A stretch of DNA of 64,000 nt, from NCBI RefSeq assembly GCF_001618425.1, contig NZ_BDCU01000018.1:558001-622000 (forward strand). Reading direction: 5' to 3'. Both the position numbers and the translations under genes were made by a program. The notes under the pieces are model-generated. The model ran no database searches and had not been told where the DNA came from. It saw only the letters and a list, made by a program, of their open reading frames with translations. Within the stretch, counting starts at the first letter, position 1. Each line of letters begins with the position of its first letter. This document shows, piece after piece, positions 30,193 to 38,957 of this stretch. The DNA is from Nocardia fusca NBRC 14340 (GTDB lineage: Bacteria > Actinomycetota > Actinomycetes > Mycobacteriales > Mycobacteriaceae).

Positions 30193-30732
30193 TCAAAGAC
30201 TGGTGTAGCTGCCCGGACTGATGTAGCCGCCGCCCGGGATGAAGTCGTCCTCGTCCATGTCGAGGATCGTCTTGGTGGCGTCCTCGGTGGCCTTGGTCAA
30301 GTCGTCGAGCTTCCTGTTGAGGTTTTCGGACTCCACGCTCCAGTCACTCGAGACCTGGTAGAACTTATCTTGCGAAGTACCCTTCCAGCCCGCGCGTACG
30401 GCATCGCTGGCCGAATCCACGGCCTTCACCGACAACCGCAGGTTTTCGATGGCCTGGTACATCTCGCGGGTCGCTTTCGTGACCGCATCGAGATCGAGAT
30501 CAACACCTTCTGTCGCCATGACAGGAATCCTTTCGGCGATCGGTTTGGTCAGCAGCGACAGGTCGAGTGCGGGCAACGGCGGCAGTTCCGGTAGCGGCAG
30601 TTGCGCGGGCAATTCCGGGAGCGGGCCGAGTCCCATATCCCGGAGCACATCGTTGACCGGCCGGTTCAGCGCCGGCCCCGCCGCGCTGTTGCGCAGCAGA
30701 TCCAGCACGGTCTCGTCGAGGGGTGCTGTCAT
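30193..30732 (-). CDS. Pro-rich leader fused to WXG100 protein
   Basis: 179 residues. Residues 1-71 are Pro/Leu-rich (LGPLPELPAQLPLPELPPLP). From Met72 (ATG 30519) a complete WXG100 fold follows, with GWKGTSQDKF as the W-x-G turn and a long second helix. A good ribosome site (AAAGGA, 8 bp) precedes ATG 30519, so the same frame may also yield a free 108-residue WXG100 protein. The fusion is unusual because the two halves look like separate genes run together. Two bp separate its ATG from the stop of the upstream EspC-like gene. Confidence 0.75.
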   Translation of the reverse strand: MTAPLDETVLDLLRNSAAGPALNRPVNDVLRDMGLGPLPELPAQLPLPELPPLPALDLSLLTKPIAERIPVMATEGVDLDLDAVTKATREMYQAIENLRLSVKAVDSASDAVRAGWKGTSQDKFYQVSSDWSVESENLNRKLDDLTKATEDATKTILDMDEDDFIPGGGYISPGSYTSL

Positions 30733-30734
30733 GA

Positions 30735-31046
30735 TCAGGCGCCGACGGCCCCGAACCCGGTGACAGAAGCCGCTTCTGTCGCTTCGTAGGCGGCGATACC
30801 TTCGTAGGAGGTCAGGGCGGTCGCGGCGTGCACCGCGGCCAGTTCGTTCACCGAGGCGAGGTTATTGGCCTGGGCGATCGCGAAGGCGGCGAGGAAATCC
30901 TGGCCGATCAGCCCGAACACGGGTATCGCGGCAGCGATGAGCGCCGCCTGGTTCGCCGCACCGGCTGTTGCGGTTTCCACCGCCAGAGAAGCCGACGCGT
31001 CACCGAAACGGCGGACGACCTCGGTCTCCGCGACAAGATCAGTCAT
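30735..31046 (-). CDS. EspC-like type VII secretion target
   Basis: 103 residues with the EspC/T7SS-target pattern: a short start (MTDLVAETEVVRRFGD), an Ala-rich first helix, PVFGLIGQDFLAAF as the turn, then a second helix (NNLASVNELAAVHAATALTS). EspC-like proteins are co-secreted ESX substrates. It heads the three-gene run down to 29844, with 2 bp to the next gene. Confidence 0.75.
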   Translation of the reverse strand: MTDLVAETEVVRRFGDASASLAVETATAGAANQAALIAAAIPVFGLIGQDFLAAFAIAQANNLASVNELAAVHAATALTSYEGIAAYEATEAASVTGFGAVGA

Positions 31047-31179
31047 CGAGACCCTCCGGGACCGGGAGTTTGCATGGTGTTCTGAAAAAGTACCGGTTCA
31101 TGTGATGACCCGGTCACTCGATGCTTAAGACTTGACCCGCTATTGAGGTCAGGGCGTGCCTGCTTGCGGGTGTGCGGGT

Positions 31180-31325
31180 TTACCGTGTGGCATCGCGGTC
31201 GGAAATCAGTCCGGCAACGGCAAGGTAGGTCTGCGGGAGTGTGTGGCGGTGGTGGTGCCAGCGGCGCAGACCGCGCCAGTTCTTGTGCGCGGCGACGGCG
31301 TGCTCGACCGGAATGCGCTGGGAGG
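31180..31325 (-). pseudogene. Remnant of a DDE transposase C-terminus
   Basis: A minus-strand frame reads RIPVEHAVAAHKNWRGLRRW and continues to YLAVAGLISDR. This matches the end of IS5/DDE_Tnp_4-type transposases (RVxVEHxIAxLKxWRxL...AxxxxAGLLSD). Upstream frames keep only scattered similarity (KNNEI...ISAR), so the gene is broken. No terminal inverted repeats were found. The rest of 31047-31548 contains nothing else I can name. Confidence 0.5.
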
Positions 31326-31548
31326 ACTGTCGTGTGCGTGCCCGCGCGCGGATATCGGCTGTCGCTGTGGGATTTCGTTGTTCTTGCGCGACATGGGCGG
31401 ACCCGCTTTCCCGAGGCGAGCTGCGTGGCAGTACAACTGGTGGCGGAATCCTACATATCCACACCACTTCACCAACCAGAACCGCTACAGCGGATCAAGT
31501 CGTTACCTTCGATGGGAAGGCCGCGCGGCCGAGAGAGCACGGTCCGAC

Positions 31549-31875
31549 TCAGCCCTCGCGGCTCGCATCCGCTGCGGTCTCGGCGAGTTCGCTGTTGAAC
31601 GCGTTCACCAGCTCGGCTCGCCGGGCGATGGCGAGGTGCGCCGCCCGTCCGGCCGTGGCGACCACCACCGAATCGAACTCCCGCGGGGACATTTTCGCGA
31701 TCGCCTCGGAGAACACCAGGTCACACAGTGCGGCATTACCATCGACCTCGACGGTGACGGCACCGTCGGGCGAGGTCTCACGCACCCGGATCGCGCCGAG
31801 TTCCTCACCGAGGTCACGCATCAGGTTCAGCTGCCGGTTCACCCGCGCCTCGAGGGCATCCATCGCTTCGCTCAT
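31549..31875 (-). CDS. YbaB/EbfC-like protein
   Basis: 108 residues. After a helical start (MDALEARVNRQLNLMRDLGE) comes the YbaB-like beta part (GAVTVEVDGNAALCDLVFSE) and a second helix (PREFDSVVVATAGRAAHLA). ATG 31875 is 12 bp after the stop of the upstream gene, which indicates one transcript. Typical ESX-locus companion of unknown function. Confidence 0.75.
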   Translation of the reverse strand: MSEAMDALEARVNRQLNLMRDLGEELGAIRVRETSPDGAVTVEVDGNAALCDLVFSEAIAKMSPREFDSVVVATAGRAAHLAIARRAELVNAFNSELAETAADASREG

Positions 31876-31887
31876 CGGTGCGCCACC

Positions 31888-32202
31888 TCAGATCGGCCGC
31901 AGCCAACTCTGCGGCTCGTAATCGTGTTCGGACTCTTCGAGATACTCCTCCCGCGCGATGTCCTCCGCCGTGGGCAGGCCGGTCAGGGTGAGCATGTCAC
32001 TACTCATCCCCGCTTCTTGCAACTGTATCCGCTGGGCCAGACCCGCGCGGCCCGCCGCCCGTTTGCACAGCCGCAGGATCTCGGCCGCCAGATCGCCCGG
32101 TGCCCGGCGTAGTTCGTCGGCTTCTATGTCGATCCTGATCGGCAGGCCCTGGTCGGTGGTTTCGACTGCAATGGAACCGCTTCGCGACGCGGCTGTTGTC
32201 AT
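31888..32202 (-). CDS. Hypothetical ESX-locus protein
   Basis: 104 residues from ATG 32202 (GAGGTG just upstream); the longer frame to 32310 adds residues of poor quality. It contains IRIDIEADELRRAPGDLAAE, a helical segment (ILRLCKRAAGRAGLAQRIQL) and an acidic tail. It resembles the small DUF-type proteins placed before YbaB-like genes in mycolata ESX loci, but I cannot name the family with certainty. It is coupled to the YbaB-like gene. Confidence 0.65.
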   Translation of the reverse strand: MTTAASRSGSIAVETTDQGLPIRIDIEADELRRAPGDLAAEILRLCKRAAGRAGLAQRIQLQEAGMSSDMLTLTGLPTAEDIAREEYLEESEHDYEPQSWLRPI

Positions 32203-32477
32203 GGCACCTCGGTCACTCGTCGGGATCACGGCATCGTAAGGCCGATTCGGACAAGGAGCGGGCCCGATTGTCACCACCGACGGGAAGACGGTGTGCCTGC
32301 CGGGTTGCACGCGCGTGCCAGGATGGTTCGGTTCGATGATGAGGTCCAGGGGCTCGGGACAGTGGTCACCAGGTACGCCCCTGGCGCGAACGCGGAAGTG
32401 TGGATGCTAGACGGAGGAGATGGTCGGGGATCTGTTCCGACCGAGCGCATCGGACCCATCGTCCCGGCAACGGACAA

Positions 32478-32663
32478 GATCCCTGGAAGAAGATTGCCGA
32501 GCAGGCGGCGGCCGGCAAGATCGTCTTCGAGCCCATCGCCGCGCAAACCGCCGCCGAGGAGTGCACCGACGCCATCGGCAGAATTCTCGGGCTCCAGAAG
32601 GCGATCACCGATACCGACAGCTTGGAGCCGCTCAGTCAGCTCACTGCGGCAGCGTCGGAGTAG
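32478..32663 (+). pseudogene. 5'-truncated and 3'-truncated ESX substrate fragment
   Basis: The plus frame reads DPWKKIAEQAAAGKIVFEP, then AAEECTDAIGRILGLQKAI, and stops at TAG 32661. This looks like the first half of a WXG100-type secreted protein of the 'WxxIAxQAxxG' group. No start codon with a ribosome site precedes it, and the second half is missing. It overlaps the end of the minus-strand WXG100 pseudogene. Confidence 0.5.
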
Positions 32664-33006
32664 TTCGCGGACACCGGGCGTCGGACCGCCCGCCGTAGAT
32701 CGGCACTCGAGGTCTTCTCGGTACCTTCCAGCGCCGCGGCCGCCTCCGAGCCGAGGTATTCGCCCTGGTCGGTGAACGCCTTCCCCAGACTGTTGCCGAA
32801 GTCGACGGAATTATCGCACCGCCGCTTATAGCCTTATTCCCCGTCGGTGAACTCGTGCCCGAAATGATCGTCCCCACAGGCGACGGGCAGATGACCCATG
32901 ATATCGGTCGCCTTGCTCGCGAGACCGGTCAGCGTTCCTCCGATATCAGCGATCAGATCGGCCGCTGTCTTCAGCGCGACCGATCGACCTCGACTTTGTC
33001 CGCCAT
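32636..33006 (-). pseudogene. Broken WXG100-type gene (frameshift and in-frame stop)
   Basis: ATG 33006 with GGAG upstream starts MADKVEVDRS. One missing base then shifts the frame; the continuation reads LKTAADLIADIGGTLTGLAS, MGHLPVACGDDHFGHEF, then an in-frame TAA. Beyond it the frame goes on as NSVDFGNSLGKAFTDQGEYL with EAAAALEGTEKTS, to TGA 32636. Without these two lesions it would be one ESX-type protein of about 120 residues. Confidence 0.65.
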
Positions 33007-33044
33007 GATCGCTCCTCACCCACTCCGACGTTCGCCGCACCCAC

Positions 33045-34568
33045 TCATACCGTCACCCCGCGGCGCTCGTGGTAGCGCTGCTCGAATTCTTTGACGAACG
33101 TGGTGGGGGCGATCGACGAGGACGAATGTTCCAGCACACCGTCATCGGCGATGTAGAAGATCGCCCGGCCGATCGCGATCTCCCCCCGGGGTACCGGCAC
33201 GTAGACCATCCAACCGCAACTGAACCGGTCGGCCACCAATTGATCGAGCGGGTAACCGGTCGTGTCCAGACCCCGGCTCTCGATGTACCCGCGCACTCGG
33301 AAGACGGCTTCGTCCTCGGGCATCTGCACCGGCAGCGACGCCACGACGCCCGCGAGGGTGAGCTGGTACATGGCACCGTCGATATCGAATTGCTCCTCGT
33401 CGCCGAACAGGGCGAGCACCGTATCGCGGGTGACGACGCCGATCTCGGCGGCCGATATCAGCGCGCCCGCCGCGGCCCGATGCTGGGCGGTCGGCGGCTG
33501 CGCGGCCAGGCCGGCCAGGATTCCGGCCACGGTGTCGACGGTCCATACGCCGGGCACAGCGGTGGCGCACGCCTCCGCCGACGGCGAGTCGCCGCGGTAC
33601 CAGCGCCCGCCCTCCCACCAGTAGACGAAGGACAGCAGACCGGTGGCCGAGCGCGGGTTCAGTACCGGGTCCGCGACCCACTCGGGAGCGCCCGCGAAGA
33701 AATTCGGCATCCCGGCGCCGTCGTTGTAGGCCGCGTCCAGATTGGCCGCTTCCCAGACCCCGCCCGAGAGGACCGCGCGCCCGCCGGGCAGCGAGTAGAG
33801 CGTCGAACCGCCGCGCCGGGAGCTTTCGAACCATCCCATCGCGGGCAGAATTCGCGGTCCCCAATCCGAGCCCGCCGCCACGAACCCGGCCGAGATACAT
33901 GCCCAGCGCGCCCACATCTCCGGGAAGTCGGGAAACTCGTTCTCGGCCATCGTGGGCCATACCTTCGCCGCGCGGTCCGCGCGCGCGTCCCGCGCGGCCT
34001 CCTGCGGGCTGCGCATCTGCCGGTCGGCGTGCCCGATGTAGGCAGCCAGCCAGACCGGCAGCGAGTCCCGCGGAAATTCGTCCAGGTCCGCACGGTAGGC
34101 GTCGGGTTCGAAGAGCTGACCGTCCGGGAACGGTTCCTCACCGAAGTCGTAGTCGACCTCGAAATCACCGTCGGAGCTGCGTCGCAGCAGCAGGCGCCAC
34201 CACGGCTCGCCGTCCAGCTCGGCTACCAGCGCGCGATGTTCGCGGACCCTGTCCAGGACCGACCCCGACGGCTCGGTGCGCATAGAACGTTCCTGGTCGG
34301 CATATACCACTTCGGCGAACATCGTGGTGGTGGTGAGCGCGAACACGGCATCGAACTGCCGCCAGTCGGGTGGGCCGGCTTCGCCCAGTACGTCGGCGAT
34401 CTCCCGGGCGAGCGCACGATCGCGGCCTTCTACCGCAACGCCGGGTTCGACCTCGTCGGCGGAAGCAGCGGGCTCCGGGTCGGTGTCCCCACCCAGCGAG
34501 ATCCGGAAATCGATATCCGGCTCGTCCTTACCGGCGCCTTCCGGCTTGTCCTTGTTCTGATCGCTCAC
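33045..34568 (-). CDS. ESX-locus protein with Imm35/YrhB-like C-terminus
   Basis: 507 residues from GTG 34568. An acidic, disordered N-terminus (DPEPAASADEVEPGVAVEG) precedes a Trp-rich central domain (EPWWRLLLRRSSDGDF ... MWARWACISAGFVAAG). The last 90 residues (VADRFSCGWMVYVPVPRGEI, IGRAIFYIADDGVLEHSSSS) resemble the Imm35/YrhB-like domain that occurs as toxin immunity or in ESX neighbours. Position beside ESX remnants supports a T7SS link. Immunity function is inference. Confidence 0.6.
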   Translation of the reverse strand: MSDQNKDKPEGAGKDEPDIDFRISLGGDTDPEPAASADEVEPGVAVEGRDRALAREIADVLGEAGPPDWRQFDAVFALTTTTMFAEVVYADQERSMRTEPSGSVLDRVREHRALVAELDGEPWWRLLLRRSSDGDFEVDYDFGEEPFPDGQLFEPDAYRADLDEFPRDSLPVWLAAYIGHADRQMRSPQEAARDARADRAAKVWPTMAENEFPDFPEMWARWACISAGFVAAGSDWGPRILPAMGWFESSRRGGSTLYSLPGGRAVLSGGVWEAANLDAAYNDGAGMPNFFAGAPEWVADPVLNPRSATGLLSFVYWWEGGRWYRGDSPSAEACATAVPGVWTVDTVAGILAGLAAQPPTAQHRAAAGALISAAEIGVVTRDTVLALFGDEEQFDIDGAMYQLTLAGVVASLPVQMPEDEAVFRVRGYIESRGLDTTGYPLDQLVADRFSCGWMVYVPVPRGEIAIGRAIFYIADDGVLEHSSSSIAPTTFVKEFEQRYHERRGVTV

Positions 34569-35025
34569 TGCTCGCTTCCGCCCGGCCTTTCGCACCTGCT
34601 CGCTCGTTATTTATCGTAATATTTCCACGACCACGGGCATTTTACTTCCACCATTGGGAAGGGTGGGTGTCTCCCACCCTGCGCGGACCCGGCCGCGACG
34701 GCTCGCCCTGTGCACGGCCCAACCACGAGGACGCCCCATTATGATTTCACGCAGAGATATCTGTTCACCGGAACCTGCCCTACCGGGCAGTCCCCCCGAC
34801 ATCGTAGGCTGGTTCGTCGGTCGAACTCGGGCGCGGCCACAAGCCAACGCAGGCAGTTCGTTTCGAGCGATACCCGCTGCTCGCGGGCCGTCGCCGCGGT
34901 GCACCTGTAAACAGCGACCGATGTCGTTCGCTGCGCCACCGCGCAACCCACCCACGGCGCAGGCCGCCGCGGCATCACCCATGCCGGGCCGGCGCCGGCC
35001 GCTTCCTGCCGTCCGAAAGAAGAAC
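34569..35025. other. Intergenic region with AT-rich patch and hairpin
   Basis: About 450 bp between divergent genes. An AT-rich stretch lies at 34608-34626 (TTATTTATCGTAATATTT). A perfect 8-bp hairpin (AGGGTGGG, 34660-34667, with CCCACCCT, 34673-34680) follows. Open frames through here are low quality, so I leave the region non-coding. Confidence 0.45.
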
Positions 35026-36213
35026 GTGTCCAGAGTTTCCACCCGTATCCTGGTCCTGCTGTTGACCCTCGTCTCGGTCGGGATTCTCGGCGGTGGCGCC
35101 AACGCCGAACCGCTCTACCCGCAACCGGATCCGGACCCCTTCTACACCGCACCCCCCGAACTCGCCGAACTGCAGCCCGGCGAGGTGGTGCGCACCCGCA
35201 AAATCGATACCGGCATGTACGTGGGCACCGAAGGCTGGCAGGTAGCCTTCCGGTCCACCAACTCCCTCGGTAACCCGATCATGGGTGTGACCACGGTGCT
35301 GCTGCCCGCCGGCGTGAAGAACCCGCCGCTGGTCTCCTATCAGGCGCTGATCAATTCGCTGGGCACCCGGTGCAATCCGTCGCGGTCGCTGTTCAACGGT
35401 GAACTACAGGACGCCGTCGGCGCGATGCTGCCGATCGGGCGCGGCTGGGCCATCTCGGTGCCCGATTACCTCGGGCCGAATGTCGCCTATGCCGCCGGAC
35501 GGCTCAGCGGAATGGTCACCCTCGACAGCGTCCGCGCCGTCCAGCGGGCCACCGAACTCGGCCTCGCGGACTCCCCCGTCGCCCTGGCCGGTTACTCCGG
35601 GGGCGGGCTGGCCACCGGCTGGGCCGCAGCCCTGCAACCCTCCTACGCGCCCGAGCTGAAGATCGCCGGTATCGCCGCGGGCGGTATCCCGGCCGATCTG
35701 GAGCAGATGGCACTGGGCCTCGGTTTCGCCCCGCATCCGGGCTTCGGCCTGGCCTTCGCCGCGGCCATGGGTCTGGAACGGGAGTACCCGGACCGGCTGC
35801 CGATCTCGGAACAGCTCAACGAGAACGGGCTGTGGTTCCGGGAGTTCACCCATGACGCGTGCCGGCGGTTCCTGCTGTTCCACGGCGCCTTCCGCAGTGC
35901 GGAGCAGATGGCCGCGTCGAAGAGTCTGATGGACAGCCCCGAAGCACACCAGGTCCTGCGCGAGAACAGCCTGCGCTACTTCGACGGGGTGCCGACCACG
36001 CCGACCTATCTGTGGCACGGCCGCTACGACGAGCTCACCCCGTACGACGGGGTGGCCGAGTTCGCCGACCGTTACTGCCGCGCGGGCGCCCCGGTGAAAC
36101 TGACCACCTACGACATCGCCGAACATATGACCGCCGCCGTCGCGGGGTTCGCCGACGCCTGGAATTTCGTGGAGGCCAGGTTCCGCGGTGAACCGATGGC
36201 CAAGGGCTGCTGA
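35026..36213 (+). CDS. Secretory lipase (LIP family)
   Basis: 395 residues from GTG 35026; upstream starts add a stretch with no signal peptide character. A signal peptide is clear (LVLLLTLVSVGILGGGANA, cleavage likely before EPLYPQ). The Ser is in ALAGYSGGGLATGW, the Asp in WHGRYDELTPYDG and the His in DIAEHMTAAVAG, the alpha/beta-hydrolase triad of secretory lipases of the LIP family. It should cleave lipid esters outside the cell. A 16-bp hairpin follows its stop. Confidence 0.88.
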   Translation: MSRVSTRILVLLLTLVSVGILGGGANAEPLYPQPDPDPFYTAPPELAELQPGEVVRTRKIDTGMYVGTEGWQVAFRSTNSLGNPIMGVTTVLLPAGVKNPPLVSYQALINSLGTRCNPSRSLFNGELQDAVGAMLPIGRGWAISVPDYLGPNVAYAAGRLSGMVTLDSVRAVQRATELGLADSPVALAGYSGGGLATGWAAALQPSYAPELKIAGIAAGGIPADLEQMALGLGFAPHPGFGLAFAAAMGLEREYPDRLPISEQLNENGLWFREFTHDACRRFLLFHGAFRSAEQMAASKSLMDSPEAHQVLRENSLRYFDGVPTTPTYLWHGRYDELTPYDGVAEFADRYCRAGAPVKLTTYDIAEHMTAAVAGFADAWNFVEARFRGEPMAKGC

Positions 36214-36234
36214 GCAGCGCCCACGCCGGTGATA

Positions 36235-36271
36235 TGCGGCCCGTCCGGTGAACGACACCGGACGGGCCGCA
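36235..36271. terminator. Hairpin terminator
   Basis: TGCGGCCCGTCCGGTG (36235-36250) pairs perfectly with 36256-36271 around the loop AACGA. It is placed between the convergent lipase and the small gene at 36310 and has no T-run. Confidence 0.8.
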
Positions 36272-36309
36272 CCGGTGTCCGGGGCGCCGGCGGTGGGGAG
36301 CCCCCGGGT

Positions 36310-36564
36310 TCAGCCGCCGGTTCCGCGTTCTACCAGCCGCGGGTGATCTGGGTGGCCGGCGATCGAATACTGTGTCGCGAGCCGGCGTAATCCGGCCAGA
36401 TCCGTCGGATCGGTCATCACCTCGGTGTCGAGATCGAGGATGAAGTGCCCGGGCCGCACGAACCGCGCCGAACGGCCGAGATCGCCGTCGGGATGCTCGA
36501 CGGTGACGGCCCCCGATACCGCGGTGATCCGGCCGTCCTGGTCGTATTCGATCTGCACGCGCAC
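36310..36564 (-). CDS. Small hypothetical protein
   Basis: 84 residues from GTG 36564. It begins MRVQIEYDQDGRITAVSGAV and has a beta-rich first half and a helical middle (DPTDLAGLRRLATQYSIAG). It is not recognised. It starts 9 bp after the stop of the gene at 36574, so the two are one unit. Confidence 0.6.
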   Translation of the reverse strand: MRVQIEYDQDGRITAVSGAVTVEHPDGDLGRSARFVRPGHFILDLDTEVMTDPTDLAGLRRLATQYSIAGHPDHPRLVERGTGG

Positions 36565-36573
36565 GGGTCCCCC

Positions 36574-36864
36574 TCACGCGGGTATCGGATCAGACCACGC
36601 TATGTAGAAGTAGTAGTAGACCGGTTCTCCCGCGCCGTCGTTGTGTATTTCGAAATGGGTTTCATCGTGCCCGCCGCGATAATGCGTGATGTTGCGGACC
36701 GCGATCTCGGCGCCGCCGTCGCAATAGGCGGTGAAGAGGTAGAGCCTGTTCTCCCGGCCCCACTCACCCCCGGCCGTCCACCAGTGGTCGGTTTCCCCCG
36801 GTGCCAGCGGACCACCGAAATTACAGAACGAGCCGAGCCAGTTCAGTGGCACAACCTGGACCAT
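36574..36864 (-). CDS. Small hypothetical beta-rich protein
   Basis: 96 residues from ATG 36864, chosen because GGGAGGC lies 4 bp upstream; the frame to 36951 adds a poor stretch. It is Trp/Tyr-rich (NWLGSFCNFGG, DHWWTAGGEWGRENRLYLFT, VYYYFYIAWSDP) and looks like a compact beta sandwich. No signal peptide. Not recognised; pairs with the gene at 36310. Confidence 0.6.
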   Translation of the reverse strand: MVQVVPLNWLGSFCNFGGPLAPGETDHWWTAGGEWGRENRLYLFTAYCDGGAEIAVRNITHYRGGHDETHFEIHNDGAGEPVYYYFYIAWSDPIPA

Positions 36865-36989
36865 CAGGCCTCCCTGGAAAGATCGGCGACAATGCCGTCC
36901 CATCACCCCGGGCGGTATTTCGAGGTCGAACCGGTTCGTGGCCATTATCACCCGCCCGGGCGGCGGCTGTCACGGATGGAAAACGCAGC

Positions 36990-37553
36990 TCATCGATCGG
37001 GGCGGTGCTCCGCGGCGTGCTCCCGCAGCGCCCGTACCGCCACCTCCACGGCGTGCCGGGCATTGCGGCTGCCGTGCAGGGCGACACCGTGCTCTCCGGG
37101 CTGCAAGGGTTCGAGGGCGGCGAGCTGGGAATCCAACAGTGCGGCCGGCATGAAATGTCCGGTCCGGCCCGTTATCCGTGCCAGTAGTTCCGCACGGTCG
37201 GCGGTCAGGAGCAGGAAGTAGGTACCGGGCGCCCCTGCCCTCAGCAGGTCACGATAGCGGCGTTTGAGCGCCGAACAGGCCATGACGCCGCCGGTCCCGT
37301 CGGCGGCGCGTGCCCGCAACCAGTCGCCGACCGCGGCGAGCCACGGCTCCCGGTCGCTGTCGTCGAGCGGGAGCCCGGAGGCCATCTTGTCGATATTGGC
37401 CCGGGGGTGGAGATCGTCCGCGTCCGCGAAGGGCACCCCGAGTCGCCGGGCCAGCAGCCGGGCCGTGGTGGTCTTGCCGGTCCCCGAAACCCCCATCACC
37501 ACGACACACGGGGCGCGGGAAACGGGGTGTTGCGTCGATTCCACGACCGTCAT
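36990..37553 (-). CDS. gntK: Gluconokinase
   Basis: 187 residues from ATG 37553. The P-loop is VVVMGVSGTGKTTTARLLAR, the gluconate-binding part is ADADDLHPRANIDKMASG, and ACSALKRRYRDLLR and RTGHFMPAALLDSQLAALEP are typical of GntK. It phosphorylates gluconate to 6-phosphogluconate, feeding the pentose phosphate pathway. Its start overlaps the stop of the upstream frame by ATGA, which indicates translational coupling to a fragment of the preceding pathway enzyme. Confidence 0.92.
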   Translation of the reverse strand: MTVVESTQHPVSRAPCVVVMGVSGTGKTTTARLLARRLGVPFADADDLHPRANIDKMASGLPLDDSDREPWLAAVGDWLRARAADGTGGVMACSALKRRYRDLLRAGAPGTYFLLLTADRAELLARITGRTGHFMPAALLDSQLAALEPLQPGEHGVALHGSRNARHAVEVAVRALREHAAEHRPDR

Positions 37554-37945
37554 CGATTCCTGTCGATCCCGGGCGGTCCGAGCGAACCCGCCGGGTACTC
37601 CTCCAGCGGGACGAGATCGCGCGCCCACCCGGACAGTACCGGCTCCAGCACCCGCCAGGCCTCTTCCGCCTCGTCGGCGCGGAGGGACAGCGCGGGATCA
37701 CCGCGCAGGACGTTCAGCAGGAGTGTGCCGTAGGCGGGCAGCTCCGGTGGCTCGATCCGCGCGGTGAGGGCGAGTGGTGCGAGAGTGCCGACGCTGGTCC
37801 CGACCGCGTTCAGCGCGAGGGTGAGGCTTTCGGGGTCCAGGCCGAAGCGCAGCACATTGGGCGCCGTCGTGCCGTCGTGTCCGAACGACATGGCCGATAC
37901 GTGTTCCGGCCGGGCCGGGCGTCGCCGGTGGATCATCATCTGCAT
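37550..37945 (-). pseudogene. C-terminal stub of glucose-6-phosphate dehydrogenase
   Basis: 131 residues that match only the C-terminal quarter of Zwf: TTAPNVLRFGLDPESLTLAL, YGTLLLNVLRGDPALSLRAD and WRVLEPVLSGWARDL, ending YPAGSLGP (Zwf ends YxAGSWGP). The NADP fold and active site are absent and do not lie upstream. A GGCGGAAAG ribosome site before ATG 37945 and the ATGA overlap with gntK suggest it may still be translated. It is either a remnant kept for coupling or an independent domain (unresolved). Confidence 0.7.
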
Positions 37946-38092
37946 TCTTTCCGCCTTCCCGTGTGCTCGAATGATCGGTACGGCTAGCCGACGGATATCG
38001 GTTTCAACGTAACAGCAGGTCCGGGGGCCGCGCGGGACCGCGACCGCCCCGCCGCCGGTCCCTACCCCTGAGCACGCGGCCGGCGGTCCGGG

Positions 38093-38554
38093 TCAGTCCA
38101 GGCAGAACTCGTTGCCTTCGGGGTCGGCCATCACGATGAAGCCGGTCTCCAACGGAGGAGCGGGCTCGTGGCGACGGACCCGGGTTCCGCCCAGCGCCAC
38201 GAGCCGGTCGCATTCGGCCTCGAGCGCGGCCATCCGTTCCTCGCCCTGGAGTTCCGGCGCCACCCGGACATCGAGATGGACGCGGTTCTTGGCGACCTTG
38301 TCCTCGGGTACCTGCTGGAAGAACAATCGTGGACCGCTACCGTCCGGGTCCTCGAGCGCCGACCTCGAATCGCGCTCCTGCTCCGGGACGCCGATCCCGG
38401 CGAGAAAGTCGTCCCACGCGGCGAGCGGATCGGCGCCCGCCGGCAGCTCGACTCCCGGCGGACCGGGATGGACGTAGCCCAGGGCCGCGCGCCAGAACAA
38501 CGACAACGCCCGCGGGTCATGGGCATCGAAAGTGATCTGGATACCGCGGCTCAT
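38093..38554 (-). CDS. VOC-family (glyoxalase-like) protein
   Basis: 153 residues with two beta-alpha-beta-beta-beta halves of the VOC fold: IQITFDAHDPRALSLFWRAA at the start, KNRVHLDVRVAPE in the middle and FIVMADPEGNEFCL at the end. The closing DPEGNEFC is the usual signature. Such proteins include isomerases, dioxygenases and resistance proteins. Substrate not predictable. It points away from the HTH gene at 38958. Confidence 0.8.
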   Translation of the reverse strand: MSRGIQITFDAHDPRALSLFWRAALGYVHPGPPGVELPAGADPLAAWDDFLAGIGVPEQERDSRSALEDPDGSGPRLFFQQVPEDKVAKNRVHLDVRVAPELQGEERMAALEAECDRLVALGGTRVRRHEPAPPLETGFIVMADPEGNEFCLD

Positions 38555-38957
38555 CGGAGTGCTCCGTTCGCAGAGATATGAGTGTGCACCCTGTCAGTCT
38601 GGCAGGGCGGACGGACAGAATCGGTCCGCAATACCGTGCGGCCCGGGCACGGGACGTGACAAATTCTTCCGGTCCAGGCCAGGCCGGACAGGTCCGCACC
38701 TGCTCGGGCTACCGCACCGACACCTGGCTCGGTCCCGGGCGCGCGCCGCCCCGTCTGGTCGGTGCGGGCGCGATCACCCGCCGGCTTTTCGGCCCATCGG
38801 TCTCCTGCTCTGAATTCGTTGCCGCGAAACATGTTCCGTGTTCTCGCTCGGATTCGACGCGTGAAATGCGGGTCCGACCGGCGCACCCGATGAGGACAGA
38901 ACGGCCGGGTAATGGTTCAATTCCCGGCGTACGACCCGGAGTGCAGGAGGAAATCGA
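38555..38957. other. Intergenic region upstream of HTH gene
   Basis: About 400 bp between divergent genes. Nothing coding was recognised. It contains a short GCCGGG...CCCGGC hairpin near 38903-38927 that superficially recalls a tRNA T-arm. The ribosome site CAGGAGGAA of the next gene ends the stretch. Confidence 0.4.

Noticed and set aside
38900..38940. Sequence resembling a tRNA T-arm (GGTTCAATTCCC)
   Set aside because: The loop is far too long and no acceptor, D or anticodon arm fits around it.
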